From: Akkermansia muciniphila | Lineage (GTDB): Bacteria > Verrucomicrobiota > Verrucomicrobiia > Limisphaerales > UBA9464 | Assembly (NCBI GenBank): GCA_945898055.1 | Contig: CAMDGV010000023.1 | Span: forward strand, 1-59,052 | Direction of reading: 5' to 3' | DNA: 59,052 bases | Part shown: piece after piece, positions 27,434 through 36,640 of the stretch | Layout of the letters: each line of letters starts with the position of its first letter | Position numbering within the stretch: position 1 is the first letter of the stretch | Translations under genes and position numbers: made by a program | Notes under the pieces: model-generated | The model's database searches: none | What the model was told of the DNA's origin: nothing | The model's input: the letters and a program-made list of their open reading frames with translations, nothing else

Positions 27434-28141
27434 GTGCGTAATCCGATCATTGTTGCCCTCGACCTACCCTCCGCTCCGGTTGCTCTCGACCTCGCCCGCC
27501 GTGTCGCTCCTCACGTCGGAGCCTTTAAGGTCGGCAAAGAACTTTTCGTTGCCGAAGGCCCAGATTTGGTACGTCGCCTTCGTGACACCGGCGCCTCTGT
27601 TTTTCTCGACCTTAAATTTCACGACATCCCCAATACCGTCGCCAAAGCAGTGGCAGCTGCGGTTCGGTTAGACGTACAAATGCTCACCGTCCATTGCTCC
27701 GGTGGATCCTCAATGTTGCGGGCGGCCGAGGTCGCCGCTCAAGAAACTGCAGCAACCCTCGGCCGGCCTGCTCCGTTAGTCCTCGGTGTAACCGTGCTCA
27801 CCAGTATGGATACAGCCGCCTTGCGTGAACTCGGTGGTGAAACAAACCTGACCCTTCAAGTGGAACGGCTCGCCTGTCTCGCGGCTGATGCTGGCTTACG
27901 TGGATTGGTCTGTTCTCCCTTGGAAATCGAAGCCATCCGCAAACTTCTCCCCCACTCTCTGCAGTTGATTACTCCCGGAATCCGCACTGGAGCTGAAAAA
28001 TCTGACGATCAAAAACGCACGATGGGCCCCGCTGAAGCGATGGCTGCAGGTGCTACTTGGTTGGTGGTGGGTCGCCCAATTTATGGAGCAGCCGATCCCA
28101 TCGCCGCTGCGCGCCATCTTCTCGAATTGTTAGGAGCCTAA
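27434..28141 (+). CDS. pyrF: Orotidine 5'-phosphate decarboxylase
   Basis: It makes UMP from OMP, the last step of pyrimidine synthesis. The 235-residue TIM barrel begins with NPIIVALDLPSAPVAL. It has the catalytic LDLKFHDIPNTV motif near 57-68 (Asp-x-Lys-x2-Asp), a GLVCSPLEIEAIR strand, the LITPGIRTG phosphate loop near 178 and GATWLVVGRPIY near 207. The start is a GTG immediately before the conserved region. A stem-loop lies 12 bases after the stop. Confidence 0.95.
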   Translation: MRNPIIVALDLPSAPVALDLARRVAPHVGAFKVGKELFVAEGPDLVRRLRDTGASVFLDLKFHDIPNTVAKAVAAAVRLDVQMLTVHCSGGSSMLRAAEVAAQETAATLGRPAPLVLGVTVLTSMDTAALRELGGETNLTLQVERLACLAADAGLRGLVCSPLEIEAIRKLLPHSLQLITPGIRTGAEKSDDQKRTMGPAEAMAAGATWLVVGRPIYGAADPIAAARHLLELLGA

Positions 28142-28153
28142 ACCCTCAATTTG

Positions 28154-28169
28154 AGCTCGGTTCCGAGCT
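28154..28169. terminator. Stem-loop between convergent genes
   Basis: AGCTCGG and CCGAGCT form a perfect inverted repeat separated by two bases (effectively a six-pair stem with a four-base loop). It sits between the convergent pyrF and pseudopilin genes and is followed by TTTCCTC rather than a clean T-run. It is a reasonable terminator candidate. Confidence 0.45.
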
Positions 28170-28177
28170 TTCCTCAA

Positions 28178-28975
28178 CTAGTCTGGCATCGTCAACGAGG
28201 CCGCATGGAAACGAAGAAGATCCACATCATTGGCCCGCACACTTTGGCCCTGTAGGTAGGGCGGCATCCGCCCAATCCTTAGCGTGTCTGGTGATCGAAA
28301 TTTCCATACTTCAGCGTGCCCATCGGCAAAACTCAGTGTCGCTGATCCAAAATGGCGCACCGATGGAAAATCAACCCACGACCAGACGCCCGGTTGAGTT
28401 ACCACGAACCGTGCATTCTCAATGCTGTTCTCGTGTTCATCTAAAAAGACAAAAGCCAATGACGGCGCTGGTTTTTGTATCTGAGTGAGGGTGTGCCAGC
28501 AGGAACGGCTCTGAGGATCGGGTTGGTCATTCATCGAAGCACTCATCGAAACACTTCTCACCCGCGCTACTTTTTTGGCGTCGCGCACGGTGGATCGATC
28601 GGCCGGACACTTATAAATTCCTGTCGCACGGTTGTAGGGGAAAAGCAGCCCTCTCTCTATATTCACAGTACTCGTATCGGTGTAAGCATTTCCAGTAACC
28701 CAAGTCCGCGCGGTCGCATTGGCTCCTTCGCGACCACCGCTCAAAACGGTTTCGTTGGGCGGCAAGTTGTCTCGAAAATCATCGATGTACAGCAACCATG
28801 CGATGTTGAGTTGTCGATAATTTCCTAAGCACTGAGTGCGAACCGCCTGAGCCTTGGCCTTACCCAGCGAAGGCAAGAGCAAGCCGGCAAGAATGGCCAT
28901 GATCGCAATGACCACCAGCAACTCAATCAGCGTGAAGCCCCGTCGTAACTTCAGCATTAATGGGTCCCTCTTCAT
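28178..28975 (-). CDS. Verrucomicrobial pseudopilin with prepilin N-terminus
   Basis: The N-terminus [18 protein letters not shown] holds the prepilin peptidase motif G/FTLIEL (residues 13-18, Glu at +5) and a long hydrophobic helix. Further on lie [19 protein letters not shown] and, near the end, FADGHAEVW, a variant of the H-x9-DG tail found in planctomycete and verrucomicrobial type II pseudopilins. The product should sit in the inner membrane with its globular part in the periplasm. It is an orphan. No secretion ATPase, platform protein or peptidase gene is near. Confidence 0.85.
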   Translation of the reverse strand: MKRDPLMLKLRRGFTLIELLVVIAIMAILAGLLLPSLGKAKAQAVRTQCLGNYRQLNIAWLLYIDDFRDNLPPNETVLSGGREGANATARTWVTGNAYTDTSTVNIERGLLFPYNRATGIYKCPADRSTVRDAKKVARVRSVSMSASMNDQPDPQSRSCWHTLTQIQKPAPSLAFVFLDEHENSIENARFVVTQPGVWSWVDFPSVRHFGSATLSFADGHAEVWKFRSPDTLRIGRMPPYLQGQSVRANDVDLLRFHAASLTMPD

Positions 28976-29017
28976 TCACTTTCGTCCCTCAAATAAGTTC
29001 TTAAAACTATGTAAATC

Positions 29018-29435
29018 TTAGAGAAATTTCCATTCTCTTTGGAAGGCTAATGAATGCGCAAATGGCTGCCGATTCTCTTCCCGCCGCCCGCAATCCCTTT
29101 GGACCTTTAATGGGGCCGCGCTCTTTCGAGCGCCGAAGAAGGCGGGCAGTTCCTTTACCCGTTCCCCGTCATCCATGAGGCCCTGCGGGATGATCCCCCG
29201 GTCGGCTGCAGCGAGTTCAAAGCACAAAGACGACTCGTTACTGCTCTCTTTCAGGTTCATTGCCTTGGCCTAGGGGCTGAGGATTTTCCAATCCTGCAGC
29301 GGCGAGAGGGTCCGGCGCTCCCAGCGGCTGACGTTGCCCGGATCGCCTCCGGCGGCTTCGCAAAAGGCTCGCAGGGTGAATTCGATTCTCTTTCCTCAAA
29401 ATCTGAGAGAAGACGGCGAAGTGCTCGGGTGGCAT
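29018..29435 (-). pseudogene. Decayed XRE-family regulator (HTH antitoxin-like)
   Basis: The reading starts MPPEHFAVFSQILRKENRI. It shifts frame to EFTLRAFCEAAGGDPGNVSRWERR, meets a stop after WKILSP, and continues as AKAMNLKESSNESSLCFELAAADRGIIPQGLMDD and ELPAFFGARK. Put together this is the standard XRE regulator with a LTLREFCxxxGLDPGNVSRWERG helix-turn-helix and a DLAAxDxGxIPxDLxDDExxxxxLPxFF tail. One frameshift (about 29380) and one stop (about 29265) make it non-functional. It lies just downstream of dnaE2. Confidence 0.65.
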
Positions 29436-29540
29436 TTTGAGGGTGTTCTCGGGTTGGCCAGCAGGCGATGCCGTCGTCGCTGTCCTACCATCAGTCAACA
29501 CCGACATCACCGATGCCTCCTTAATTTCTCTGAGCAAGGC

Positions 29541-29559
29541 GCCTAGCCTCACGCTAGGC
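29541..29559. repeat. Short perfect hairpin
   Basis: GCCTAGC and GCTAGGC form a seven-pair stem with a five-base loop (CTCAC). It lies in the 245-base decayed stretch between the XRE pseudogene and the dnaE2 stop. It could be a terminator for nothing now present, or a REP-like or transposon end hairpin. No T-run follows on either strand. Confidence 0.4.
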
Positions 29560-29681
29560 ATTCTCGACCCAGCATTCGGCCCGAAAACGTCGGCTGAAGA
29601 CGTCGCCGAGAGCCCGCTTTAGCCAATCCCCGAAGGCGCACTAGGTGCCCGGAGAAAAATGTTTCCAGTCGGTTTTACGTG

Positions 29682-32600
29682 TTAAGCAAAGTCATGAGAA
29701 GCGGATGTTTGGAGTTCACCAGGGTCCAAACGTTCGAGAGTGCGTGCTTGGATGTGCACGGTGTTATGCCGCAACTGAATGAGGCCTTCTACGCGGAGAA
29801 AAGCTTCACTGGTGACCGTGAGTCGACGGGCTTCAAATAAGTCCGCCGTGACAATGACATTAATGATACCTGTCTCGTCTTCGAGACTGATGAAGCAAAC
29901 ACCCTTTGCGGTTCCCGGTCGTTGTCGGCAGATCACTTGACCGGCCACGATAATCCGTAAACCGTCTCGTCCGAGGACTAAATCTGCGGCCCGCCAGATC
30001 TCGGGGATGCGTTCCCGAATCAAGGCCATGGGATGAGGGCCTGTGGTCAGCCTTAATCCGGCAAAATCCGCTTGAGTCCGTTCCGTTGCGTTCATTTTTC
30101 GTAACGGCGCGGTCGGGACAGTCAGACCTTCAAATAAATCGCCGGACCGCACGGGTCGCTCTGATTCCCACAACGCTGAGCGTCGATGTTCCGAGAGAGT
30201 ATTTAGTGCACCGATTGACGCCAATTGCCGTCGTTCGTCTGCGGCAAACCCAGTACGAGTGAGAAAATCAGGCATGGAATCAAACGGCATTCGATCTCGT
30301 TCTTCAAGGAGGCGAGCCACCCGCTCTCGTCGGAGCCCTTGGACATGTGACAATCCCAAGCGAATTGAGTCATCCTCACCTAGGGTGCAGTCCCAATTGG
30401 AGCGGGCGACGCAAATAGGGCGGACTGCGATTCCGTGTCGCTTAGCGTCACCGATAAGAGTGGCTGCCGAATAAAATCCCATAGGTTGATTGTTCAAGAG
30501 TGCGGCATAAAATTCGGGGGCTCGATGCACCTTGAGCCAAGCGCTCGCGTAGGCCAGCAGAGCAAAACTAATGGCGTGCGACTCCGGAAATCCGTAGAGG
30601 GCAAAGGAACCCACTGCTTTAGCGATCTGTTCAGCGACCGCCGGCTTGACCCCTTTTCGTTGCATCGCTTCCAGTAAACCCGTTCGTGCTTGGATCATTT
30701 TTTCATCCGACCGATGAAAGCTCAGTGCTTTGCGTAAGGCTTCAGCTTCATCGCCAGAAAAATCAGCCATCACCATGGCCATTTCCAACATTTGCTCTTG
30801 GAACAAGGGGACGCCCAGTGTCCGGCGCAAGACTGGCAGCAATCGTTCATCGTAATACGTCACGGCTTCTTCACCGGTGCGACGACGCAAATAAGGATGA
30901 GCTAATTCTCCTTGGATAGGGCCAGGTCGAATAATGGCTATCTGCACCACTAAATCGTAAAAGCACTGGGGTCTTAAACGGGGGAGGGTGGCCATTTGTG
31001 CCCGACTCTCTACTTGAAAAACCCCAATTGTATCTGCAGCGCATAATGCCGCAAAGGTGGCAGGATCACTTTCCGGTAAATCCGCTAAATCGACCGGTCG
31101 CCCCCGAGTTCCGCATAAGGTGACGGTATCTTGGATTGCCGACATCATACCCAACCCGAGGAGGTCGACTTTAATAATGCCCAGTTCTGCGCAGTCGTCC
31201 TTATCCCACTGAGCTACGACGCGCCCTGGCATCGCCGCATTTTCCAATGGCACAAAACGATCCAATCCGCCGTCACTAATAATCATGCCACCAGAATGTT
31301 GCCCTAAATGACGCGGTAAATGGGCGAGCCGCACATAGAGCGAAGCAAAAGCAGCAGAGCGAGGATGGCCCGCTGGCAATCCTGCTTTTTCCATTTGAGC
31401 GGTCAGTTCCAAAGTGTGTGGAAAGTCGCCTCCTGAAAATAAGGCAGAAAATCGTTCAACCACATCACCGGGTAATTCCAGTACTTTACCGACTTCCCGA
31501 GCCGTTCCGCGTCCGCGATAGGTGTGAATTGCACCCGTCATTGCGGCGCCATAAGGTGCATAGCGCCGATAGACTTCTTGGATTACCCGCTCCCGACGAT
31601 CCCCACTGGGGAGATCGATATCGATATCAGGCCATCCTTTGCGGCCTTCGCTAAGGAAACGCTCGAAGAGCACATTAAACTTCACTGGATCTACGGCCGT
31701 CACTCCCAAACAAAAGCAGACCGCACTATTGGCGGCACTGCCTCGGCCTTGAGCAAGAATGGCGTTCTCGCGACACCAACGAACCAGATCTGCGACAATC
31801 AAAAAATAACCGGAGAACCCTAGTTTTGCGATTAAGGCGAGTTCCTTTCGTAACAAAGCGGCTACCTTCTCAGGAATCTTACCTCGATACCGTTCGCGCG
31901 CACCTCGCAACGCCCAATCGTGCAAGACGCTCTCCATGGTCTCTCCGCTCGGCACGGGGTAGCGCGGAAACTCATAGCCCAAATCGGTCAGTCGAAATGT
32001 CAGTTTTTCGGCCAAGCGCGCGGTATTTAAAAGGGCCTCTGGCAGATCAGCAAAGAGGGTTTGCATCCGGGTGGCCGGTTTGAAATGACGTTCTGCATTC
32101 ACCGAAAGTAAAGAACCTGCACTTTCTAAAGGAACGTGATTGCGCAGGCAGGTGAAGACATCAGCAATATCCCTTCCCGCAGCCTCGGCATAGTCGACTC
32201 CGTTGGTTGCCAAGAGGGGCATCCGTTCCGCTTGCGCCAAATCTATAAGAAAGCGATTCCACCGTTCCTGTTCAGGACGATGATGCCGTTGGAGTTCGAT
32301 AAAAACTCGGCCTGCGCCAAAGCAACGTCCCAATTTTTGTGCCTGTTCTAGGGTCCGGTTGCGATCACCATTGCTCTGCAACAGTGTCTTCACAAGGGGC
32401 CCCTCTTCGCCACCGGTCAAGGCGATCAGCCCTTCTGAATGTGCTTCCAATTCCTCCCAGCGTATTCGGCCTTCTCCTTTTTCTGACCGTAGATGGGTTC
32501 GGGTCAATAGGCCGCAAAGATTTCGGTAGCCCACTTGGTTTTCCACCAAGACCGGCAGGGTAGAACCCTCTTCCATGACCAGTTCGCATCCGACGATATC

Positions 32601-32846
32601 TCGGACGCCATTTTCCCGCGATGCCATCCGAAATCGGGGGGATCCGTACAATCCCATTCGATCACAAACGGCCACCGCTGAAATCTCCAATCGAGCGGCG
32701 GCTATCGCTAAACTTTCTGGTGAAGAAGCACCTCGCAAGAAGCTAAATGCACTCCGCGCATGCAATTCAATGTAGCTGGGCACCGCAGCACCCCGCTTTT
32801 TTGAGTTCACTGGCTTGAACTCATTTTGTGAAGAAAACGCGCTCAT
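29682..32846 (-). CDS. dnaE2: Error-prone DNA polymerase DnaE2
   Basis: This C-family polymerase performs translesion synthesis in the ImuA-ImuB-DnaE2 mutasome. The N-terminal PHP domain starts at YIELHARSAFSFLRGASSP, the usual DnaE2 opening. The catalytic acidic motif PDIDID lies at 406-411, followed by GDRRERVIQ. Other family segments are GRGSAANS and VFQVESRAQMATLPRLRP. A C-terminal OB-fold is visible in CFISLEDETGIINVIV. The length of 1054 residues is typical. It starts three bases after imuB ends, so it is in one operon with imuB and imuA. Confidence 0.95.
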   Translation of the reverse strand: MSAFSSQNEFKPVNSKKRGAAVPSYIELHARSAFSFLRGASSPESLAIAAARLEISAVAVCDRMGLYGSPRFRMASRENGVRDIVGCELVMEEGSTLPVLVENQVGYRNLCGLLTRTHLRSEKGEGRIRWEELEAHSEGLIALTGGEEGPLVKTLLQSNGDRNRTLEQAQKLGRCFGAGRVFIELQRHHRPEQERWNRFLIDLAQAERMPLLATNGVDYAEAAGRDIADVFTCLRNHVPLESAGSLLSVNAERHFKPATRMQTLFADLPEALLNTARLAEKLTFRLTDLGYEFPRYPVPSGETMESVLHDWALRGARERYRGKIPEKVAALLRKELALIAKLGFSGYFLIVADLVRWCRENAILAQGRGSAANSAVCFCLGVTAVDPVKFNVLFERFLSEGRKGWPDIDIDLPSGDRRERVIQEVYRRYAPYGAAMTGAIHTYRGRGTAREVGKVLELPGDVVERFSALFSGGDFPHTLELTAQMEKAGLPAGHPRSAAFASLYVRLAHLPRHLGQHSGGMIISDGGLDRFVPLENAAMPGRVVAQWDKDDCAELGIIKVDLLGLGMMSAIQDTVTLCGTRGRPVDLADLPESDPATFAALCAADTIGVFQVESRAQMATLPRLRPQCFYDLVVQIAIIRPGPIQGELAHPYLRRRTGEEAVTYYDERLLPVLRRTLGVPLFQEQMLEMAMVMADFSGDEAEALRKALSFHRSDEKMIQARTGLLEAMQRKGVKPAVAEQIAKAVGSFALYGFPESHAISFALLAYASAWLKVHRAPEFYAALLNNQPMGFYSAATLIGDAKRHGIAVRPICVARSNWDCTLGEDDSIRLGLSHVQGLRRERVARLLEERDRMPFDSMPDFLTRTGFAADERRQLASIGALNTLSEHRRSALWESERPVRSGDLFEGLTVPTAPLRKMNATERTQADFAGLRLTTGPHPMALIRERIPEIWRAADLVLGRDGLRIIVAGQVICRQRPGTAKGVCFISLEDETGIINVIVTADLFEARRLTVTSEAFLRVEGLIQLRHNTVHIQARTLERLDPGELQTSASHDFA

Positions 32847-32848
32847 GC

Positions 32849-34330
32849 TTAATCAAGCAGACCTGTGATCCGCCATCCAACTGAAGTCAGAGTGAGTCGT
32901 ACAACGACTCCCGATACAGTTTGTGCCTCCCAATCTTCGCGTGACCACGCTTCAGATTCCCACCACCGACCTGAGGCCCGCCAAGGGCCGGTGGTGATTC
33001 GGATTCGTCCGTTTACTCCTTTGCTCGAGACTGAAAGCGGAGCTCCATTTGCAGTGGATGCTTGCACCGTGGCCTCGGTCTCAGGACGCAAACAGCGCCA
33101 AGGAATTGGGCGGATCAATTCGGGTCGACTCCCGCTCCTGGGTGCCGCTGTCTCAAAATCCGGAGGCACTAAGCGAAACGAATCCCGTTGATGACCGGGC
33201 ATTCGGACAGGCGAACCGATCCGGTCGGCACCTAAGAGCACTGACAATCGTCCGAGTGTTTCCTGAAATTGATGCGGATCTCGCAAGACCGTTTCAAAAA
33301 GACTAAATTGGCGCTGAGCCGGTTGTCCAGGATCGAGGGACAGGCTCAAGGCACAAACGGCTGTTTCTGTTCGCACTGTCTCCAAGTGAGCACGAAGCAT
33401 ACGAAAGAGGATTTCGGGTTGCCGAGTGGGTTCCGGCACTCGCAGTTCTCGTTCATGCACGAAACCTGACTCCAAGCGTAATCGGAGAGTCATTGCCCGC
33501 GCCACTTGTCCGGTGGCTTCCAAGCGTAGGCCGAGTGAATTGCTAAAACGTTGCAGCAAGAATAACAACGGTTCGAGGGTTTCAACCGGCTCTTCAAAGT
33601 CGATCGCATCCTCAAACCGCTCTGCGGGACGAGCCAATCGCAGCGGCCGGACCGCCGTGGTTGAGGCCGCAGCAAACAAGCCTAACGCTTCCAAGCCCAG
33701 ACGTTCGGTGACTTCAGATGGGTTCAACGCCAATAACTCGCCCACAGTCCGAATACCCCACTGCACTAAAATTTCCGCTGCGTAGTTAGAAGGTTCTAGT
33801 GCCGCGATGGGTAAATCAGTGATGAACGACCGACTATTGGCAACCACACACACTGTTTTAGTTGATCCAGCCGCATGCCGCGCACAGTCGGGCGTGGCCG
33901 CCACCCCAACGCTCGCCTCCAAGTCGAGTAAAGCCACCACGGATCGTAGTCGCTTGGCCCACTCAGTTAGGGATGTAGGATTGGCATCGGTCAATGCAGC
34001 AATCCCTCGCAAATCCAAAGTCAACCGACCCGGTGCGGTGAGTTCGATATTCGGTGAGAAAGCAAAAGCGCACTGAAGCAGGGCCTCCATTGCTGTGGAT
34101 TCCGCGGTCAGCGAACGATGCCGAATCCGTAAACCCTCGCAACGAGCTAAGGCGTGGGTCGGGGTCATACCTTCGTTCAGCCCACGCTCTCGTGCCATCG
34201 AAGTCAGAGCGCAAACGCGTGGCGTGGTACGTTCCGGATCTACGAGTGCAACGGCTTCTGCCCGCAAGTCCGGTAAACCGCGTAAGGCCGCTTGTAAACT
34301 AAAGTCAGCAAGATCAATCACGGCGTACAT
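32849..34330 (-). CDS. imuB: ImuB, catalytically dead Y-family polymerase-like mutasome subunit
   Basis: ImuB bridges DnaE2 and the sliding clamp. The first strand reads YAVIDLADFSLQAAL, where an active Y polymerase would have DxDxFxAS, so the metal-binding Asp/aromatic pair is changed as is normal for ImuB. The palm and little-finger regions follow (ERGLNEGMTPTHALARC and later EDAIDFEEPVETLEPLLFLL). Residues 341-346 read QFSLFE, close to the consensus beta-clamp-binding motif QLxLF. It is encoded between imuA (16 bases away) and dnaE2 (2-base gap). The length of 493 residues is normal. Confidence 0.9.
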   Translation of the reverse strand: MYAVIDLADFSLQAALRGLPDLRAEAVALVDPERTTPRVCALTSMARERGLNEGMTPTHALARCEGLRIRHRSLTAESTAMEALLQCAFAFSPNIELTAPGRLTLDLRGIAALTDANPTSLTEWAKRLRSVVALLDLEASVGVAATPDCARHAAGSTKTVCVVANSRSFITDLPIAALEPSNYAAEILVQWGIRTVGELLALNPSEVTERLGLEALGLFAAASTTAVRPLRLARPAERFEDAIDFEEPVETLEPLLFLLQRFSNSLGLRLEATGQVARAMTLRLRLESGFVHERELRVPEPTRQPEILFRMLRAHLETVRTETAVCALSLSLDPGQPAQRQFSLFETVLRDPHQFQETLGRLSVLLGADRIGSPVRMPGHQRDSFRLVPPDFETAAPRSGSRPELIRPIPWRCLRPETEATVQASTANGAPLSVSSKGVNGRIRITTGPWRASGRWWESEAWSREDWEAQTVSGVVVRLTLTSVGWRITGLLD

Positions 34331-34346
34331 GAGGTCCCTTAAAAAC

Positions 34347-35027
34347 TTAGCCCGTTAGGAACAATGGCTCGCCTTGGGTTACGCTGCTTTGTCGCAGAAC
34401 CTCGAACTGAAGGGAGTCCAAGGCGGCTTGAGTCAAAGCAGATGTCGCTTGAATTCCAGGATTCCATCGACAACGCACTCGCACTGAAACACCCCCGACC
34501 AGCGCTTGGGATGTCACCACGAGTAGTGTCGTTTTATGGTGGTCGCACAAACGCCCAAATCGGTGCCAGATACTGCTGGAAATGCGCCGGAGTTGGACCA
34601 TTGGGTTGAGCTTTAGATCGAGGATCACGAGCGGGATATTGGGGTCGCGAAGGAGAATATCTGTGGCCTTCATAGCTTCATCCACGGTGCGGCAACGCGC
34701 CCAAAGTAAACGGGCTAACACCGCCGGTTCCATCGCGTCGACATCGAGACTGTCTGCTCCATCGACTAAGGCAGCAAAGCGTCCTTCAGTGGCGCTATGA
34801 GCCAAAAGCGCATGGAGTAACTGGGCCGATCCTGACCCAGCGCCTTCACCGACGACTTCAGCCGTTTCGCCGACCGGCCATCCCCCGCCCAAAAGCGCAT
34901 CGAGAGCAGGGATGCCAGTCGATAAACCCAGCTGTGCTTGCGCCCGAGCCAATCCCAAGCGCGTGGATGGCATCCGTGCGGCGAGGAGTCGACGGAGATC
35001 GATAATTTTTTCGTTGAGAGCAGGCAT
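34347..35027 (-). CDS. imuA: ImuA, RecA-like mutasome accessory protein
   Basis: The 226-residue product has the RecA-like opening STGIPALDALLGGGWPVGETAEVVG. The P-loop position reads GEGAGSGSAQLL, lacking the Lys of GKT, so nucleotide binding is probably weak or lost. Later strands (PLVILDLKL near residue 134 and LLVVTSQALVGG near 170) also fit. It is the first gene of the imuA-imuB-dnaE2 cassette, an order seen in many phyla. Expression of such cassettes is usually damage-induced through LexA. I see only a weak dyad upstream. Confidence 0.85.
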   Translation of the reverse strand: MPALNEKIIDLRRLLAARMPSTRLGLARAQAQLGLSTGIPALDALLGGGWPVGETAEVVGEGAGSGSAQLLHALLAHSATEGRFAALVDGADSLDVDAMEPAVLARLLWARCRTVDEAMKATDILLRDPNIPLVILDLKLNPMVQLRRISSSIWHRFGRLCDHHKTTLLVVTSQALVGGVSVRVRCRWNPGIQATSALTQAALDSLQFEVLRQSSVTQGEPLFLTG

Positions 35028-35058
35028 GGCGACAGACGGTCCGACCTAATGGCCAGAG

Positions 35059-35080
35059 AACGATGATAGTCAGGCTCGTT
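35059..35080. promoter_or_regulatory. Weak dyad upstream of imuA
   Basis: AACGA (35059-35063) and TCGTT (35076-35080) form an inverted repeat with a 12-base spacer, 32 bases upstream of the imuA start. It could be a damage-responsive operator, but it does not match a LexA box I know. The distance between half-sites is unusual. Confidence 0.2.
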
Positions 35081-35268
35081 AAGTCGGGAACTCCGAAGTC
35101 AGAGAATTCTCACGTCCCCTTCGGACATTGGCGGTCCATTGGTTGCTTTGGTCTTGAGTTGATTCCTTTATTTTCTTTGGGCTCATTTCACCTCCTGTCT
35201 TGTGGACAGGTCTGTTCGCCGCATAGTCTTTGCAAACATTTAATTCAGCACCCTAAACTCCCTATCCC

Positions 35269-36606
35269 ATGAATTCCGGAATCCGGTTCAAATTATTTCT
35301 CATGATGGTACTCCAATTTTTTATTTGGGGTGCTTGGCTTCCACTCATTTTTGGTTATTTGCCCAGTCTAGGGTTCACTCCGGGGCAACAATCTCTGATT
35401 CTTAATGCCTTCCCGATTGCCTCCATCGTGGGGATGTTCTTCAGCAATGAATGGGCGGATCGCAAGTTTGCCGCTGAGAAATTTCTCGCCTTCTCTCATC
35501 TCGTCGGCGGTCTGGCCATTATGGGCTGCGGTTTTACTAAAGACTTCACTTCTTTCTTCGTCCTGATGCTGGTGCACTGCCTCCTCTATGTGCCGACCAT
35601 TTCCATCACCAATTCCATCGCCTTCGCCAATATGAAGGATGCGACTAAGGAATTTGGAATTGTGCGGATGGGCGGCACGATTGGATGGATTTTAGCCGCT
35701 TGGCCTTTCACCTTTATCTTTGTGAATTGGGATGCAGTCACCGCGGCTCACCCAGTCGGACTCGCCCAATGGGTGGAGGCCGTTTTCAGCAATCCTCTCA
35801 CTGGTGATGTCGCCAAGGCAGCCACCAAGTGGACCTTCGTGGTTGCGGGAATTGCCTCGTTACTTCTCGCCGGTTTTAGCTTCCTTCTCCCACATACCCC
35901 GCCGAAGAAAGCCTCCGCCAATAGCAAAGGTGATCAAGCTTGGCTTCAAGCAATCAAGTTGCTCAAGCATCCGTTCGTGCTCGTCCTCTGGGTGGTGACC
36001 TTCGCCGATTCTTTTGTTCATAATTGTTACTTTAACTGGACCGGTATGTTTCTTGGTACCGCGAAGGCCGCCGGCGGCGTGGGTATCTCCGCTCCTTGGA
36101 TCACCCCAATTATGAGCATCGGTCAGGTCGCCGAAATCCTCACCATGTTTATCCTAGGCACCACACTTAAGAAGCTCGGCTGGCGTATGACCATGATCGT
36201 TGGTATTCTGGGTCATGCGGCTCGATTTGGGGTGTATTCCTTCGTTCCTGATAGCGCGGGGGCCATCATTCTCATCCAAGTCTTGCACGGCATCTGTTAC
36301 GCTTTCTTCTTCGCTACTGTTTATATTTTTGTCGACGCCTATTTCCCCAAGGATATCCGATCGAGCGCGCAAGGGTTGTTTAACCTACAAATTCTCGGAC
36401 TTGGTGGTCTAGCTGCCAATTCGATCTGCCCTTGGCTGATGCAATCCGTGTACACCAGTCAAGCCACCAAACTAGTCGACTTCAAAGGCCTCTTCATCGT
36501 ACCGCTCTTGGTCTCGACGGCGGCGGCAGTTGCTTTGGCTCTCTTCTTTCATCCTCCGAAGAACACTCAAACCACCGCCGCCGGTCGCTCTGCTCCGGCG
36601 CACTGA
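35269..36606 (+). CDS. NupG-like nucleoside:H+ symporter family transporter
   Basis: The 445-residue MFS protein begins IRFKLFLMMVLQFFIWGAWLP, the hallmark of the NupG/XapB family. It continues with VPTISITNSIAFANMKDATKEFGIVRMGGTIGWILAAW near 104-142. About twelve helices are apparent. Family members carry nucleosides in E. coli. The many copies in Verrucomicrobia and Planctomycetes are of unknown substrate and often sit beside sugar isomerase-like TIM barrels, as here. The neighbour starts 34 bases downstream. Confidence 0.82.
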   Translation: MNSGIRFKLFLMMVLQFFIWGAWLPLIFGYLPSLGFTPGQQSLILNAFPIASIVGMFFSNEWADRKFAAEKFLAFSHLVGGLAIMGCGFTKDFTSFFVLMLVHCLLYVPTISITNSIAFANMKDATKEFGIVRMGGTIGWILAAWPFTFIFVNWDAVTAAHPVGLAQWVEAVFSNPLTGDVAKAATKWTFVVAGIASLLLAGFSFLLPHTPPKKASANSKGDQAWLQAIKLLKHPFVLVLWVVTFADSFVHNCYFNWTGMFLGTAKAAGGVGISAPWITPIMSIGQVAEILTMFILGTTLKKLGWRMTMIVGILGHAARFGVYSFVPDSAGAIILIQVLHGICYAFFFATVYIFVDAYFPKDIRSSAQGLFNLQILGLGGLAANSICPWLMQSVYTSQATKLVDFKGLFIVPLLVSTAAAVALALFFHPPKNTQTTAAGRSAPAH

Positions 36607-36640
36607 AGAAGTGGGTGCCCCTCCAGAACCTAAAGTAAGT

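Noticed and set aside
35028-35268. Standard LexA box upstream of the mutasome
   Set aside because: No match to common LexA palindromes was seen. Only a weak dyad is present.
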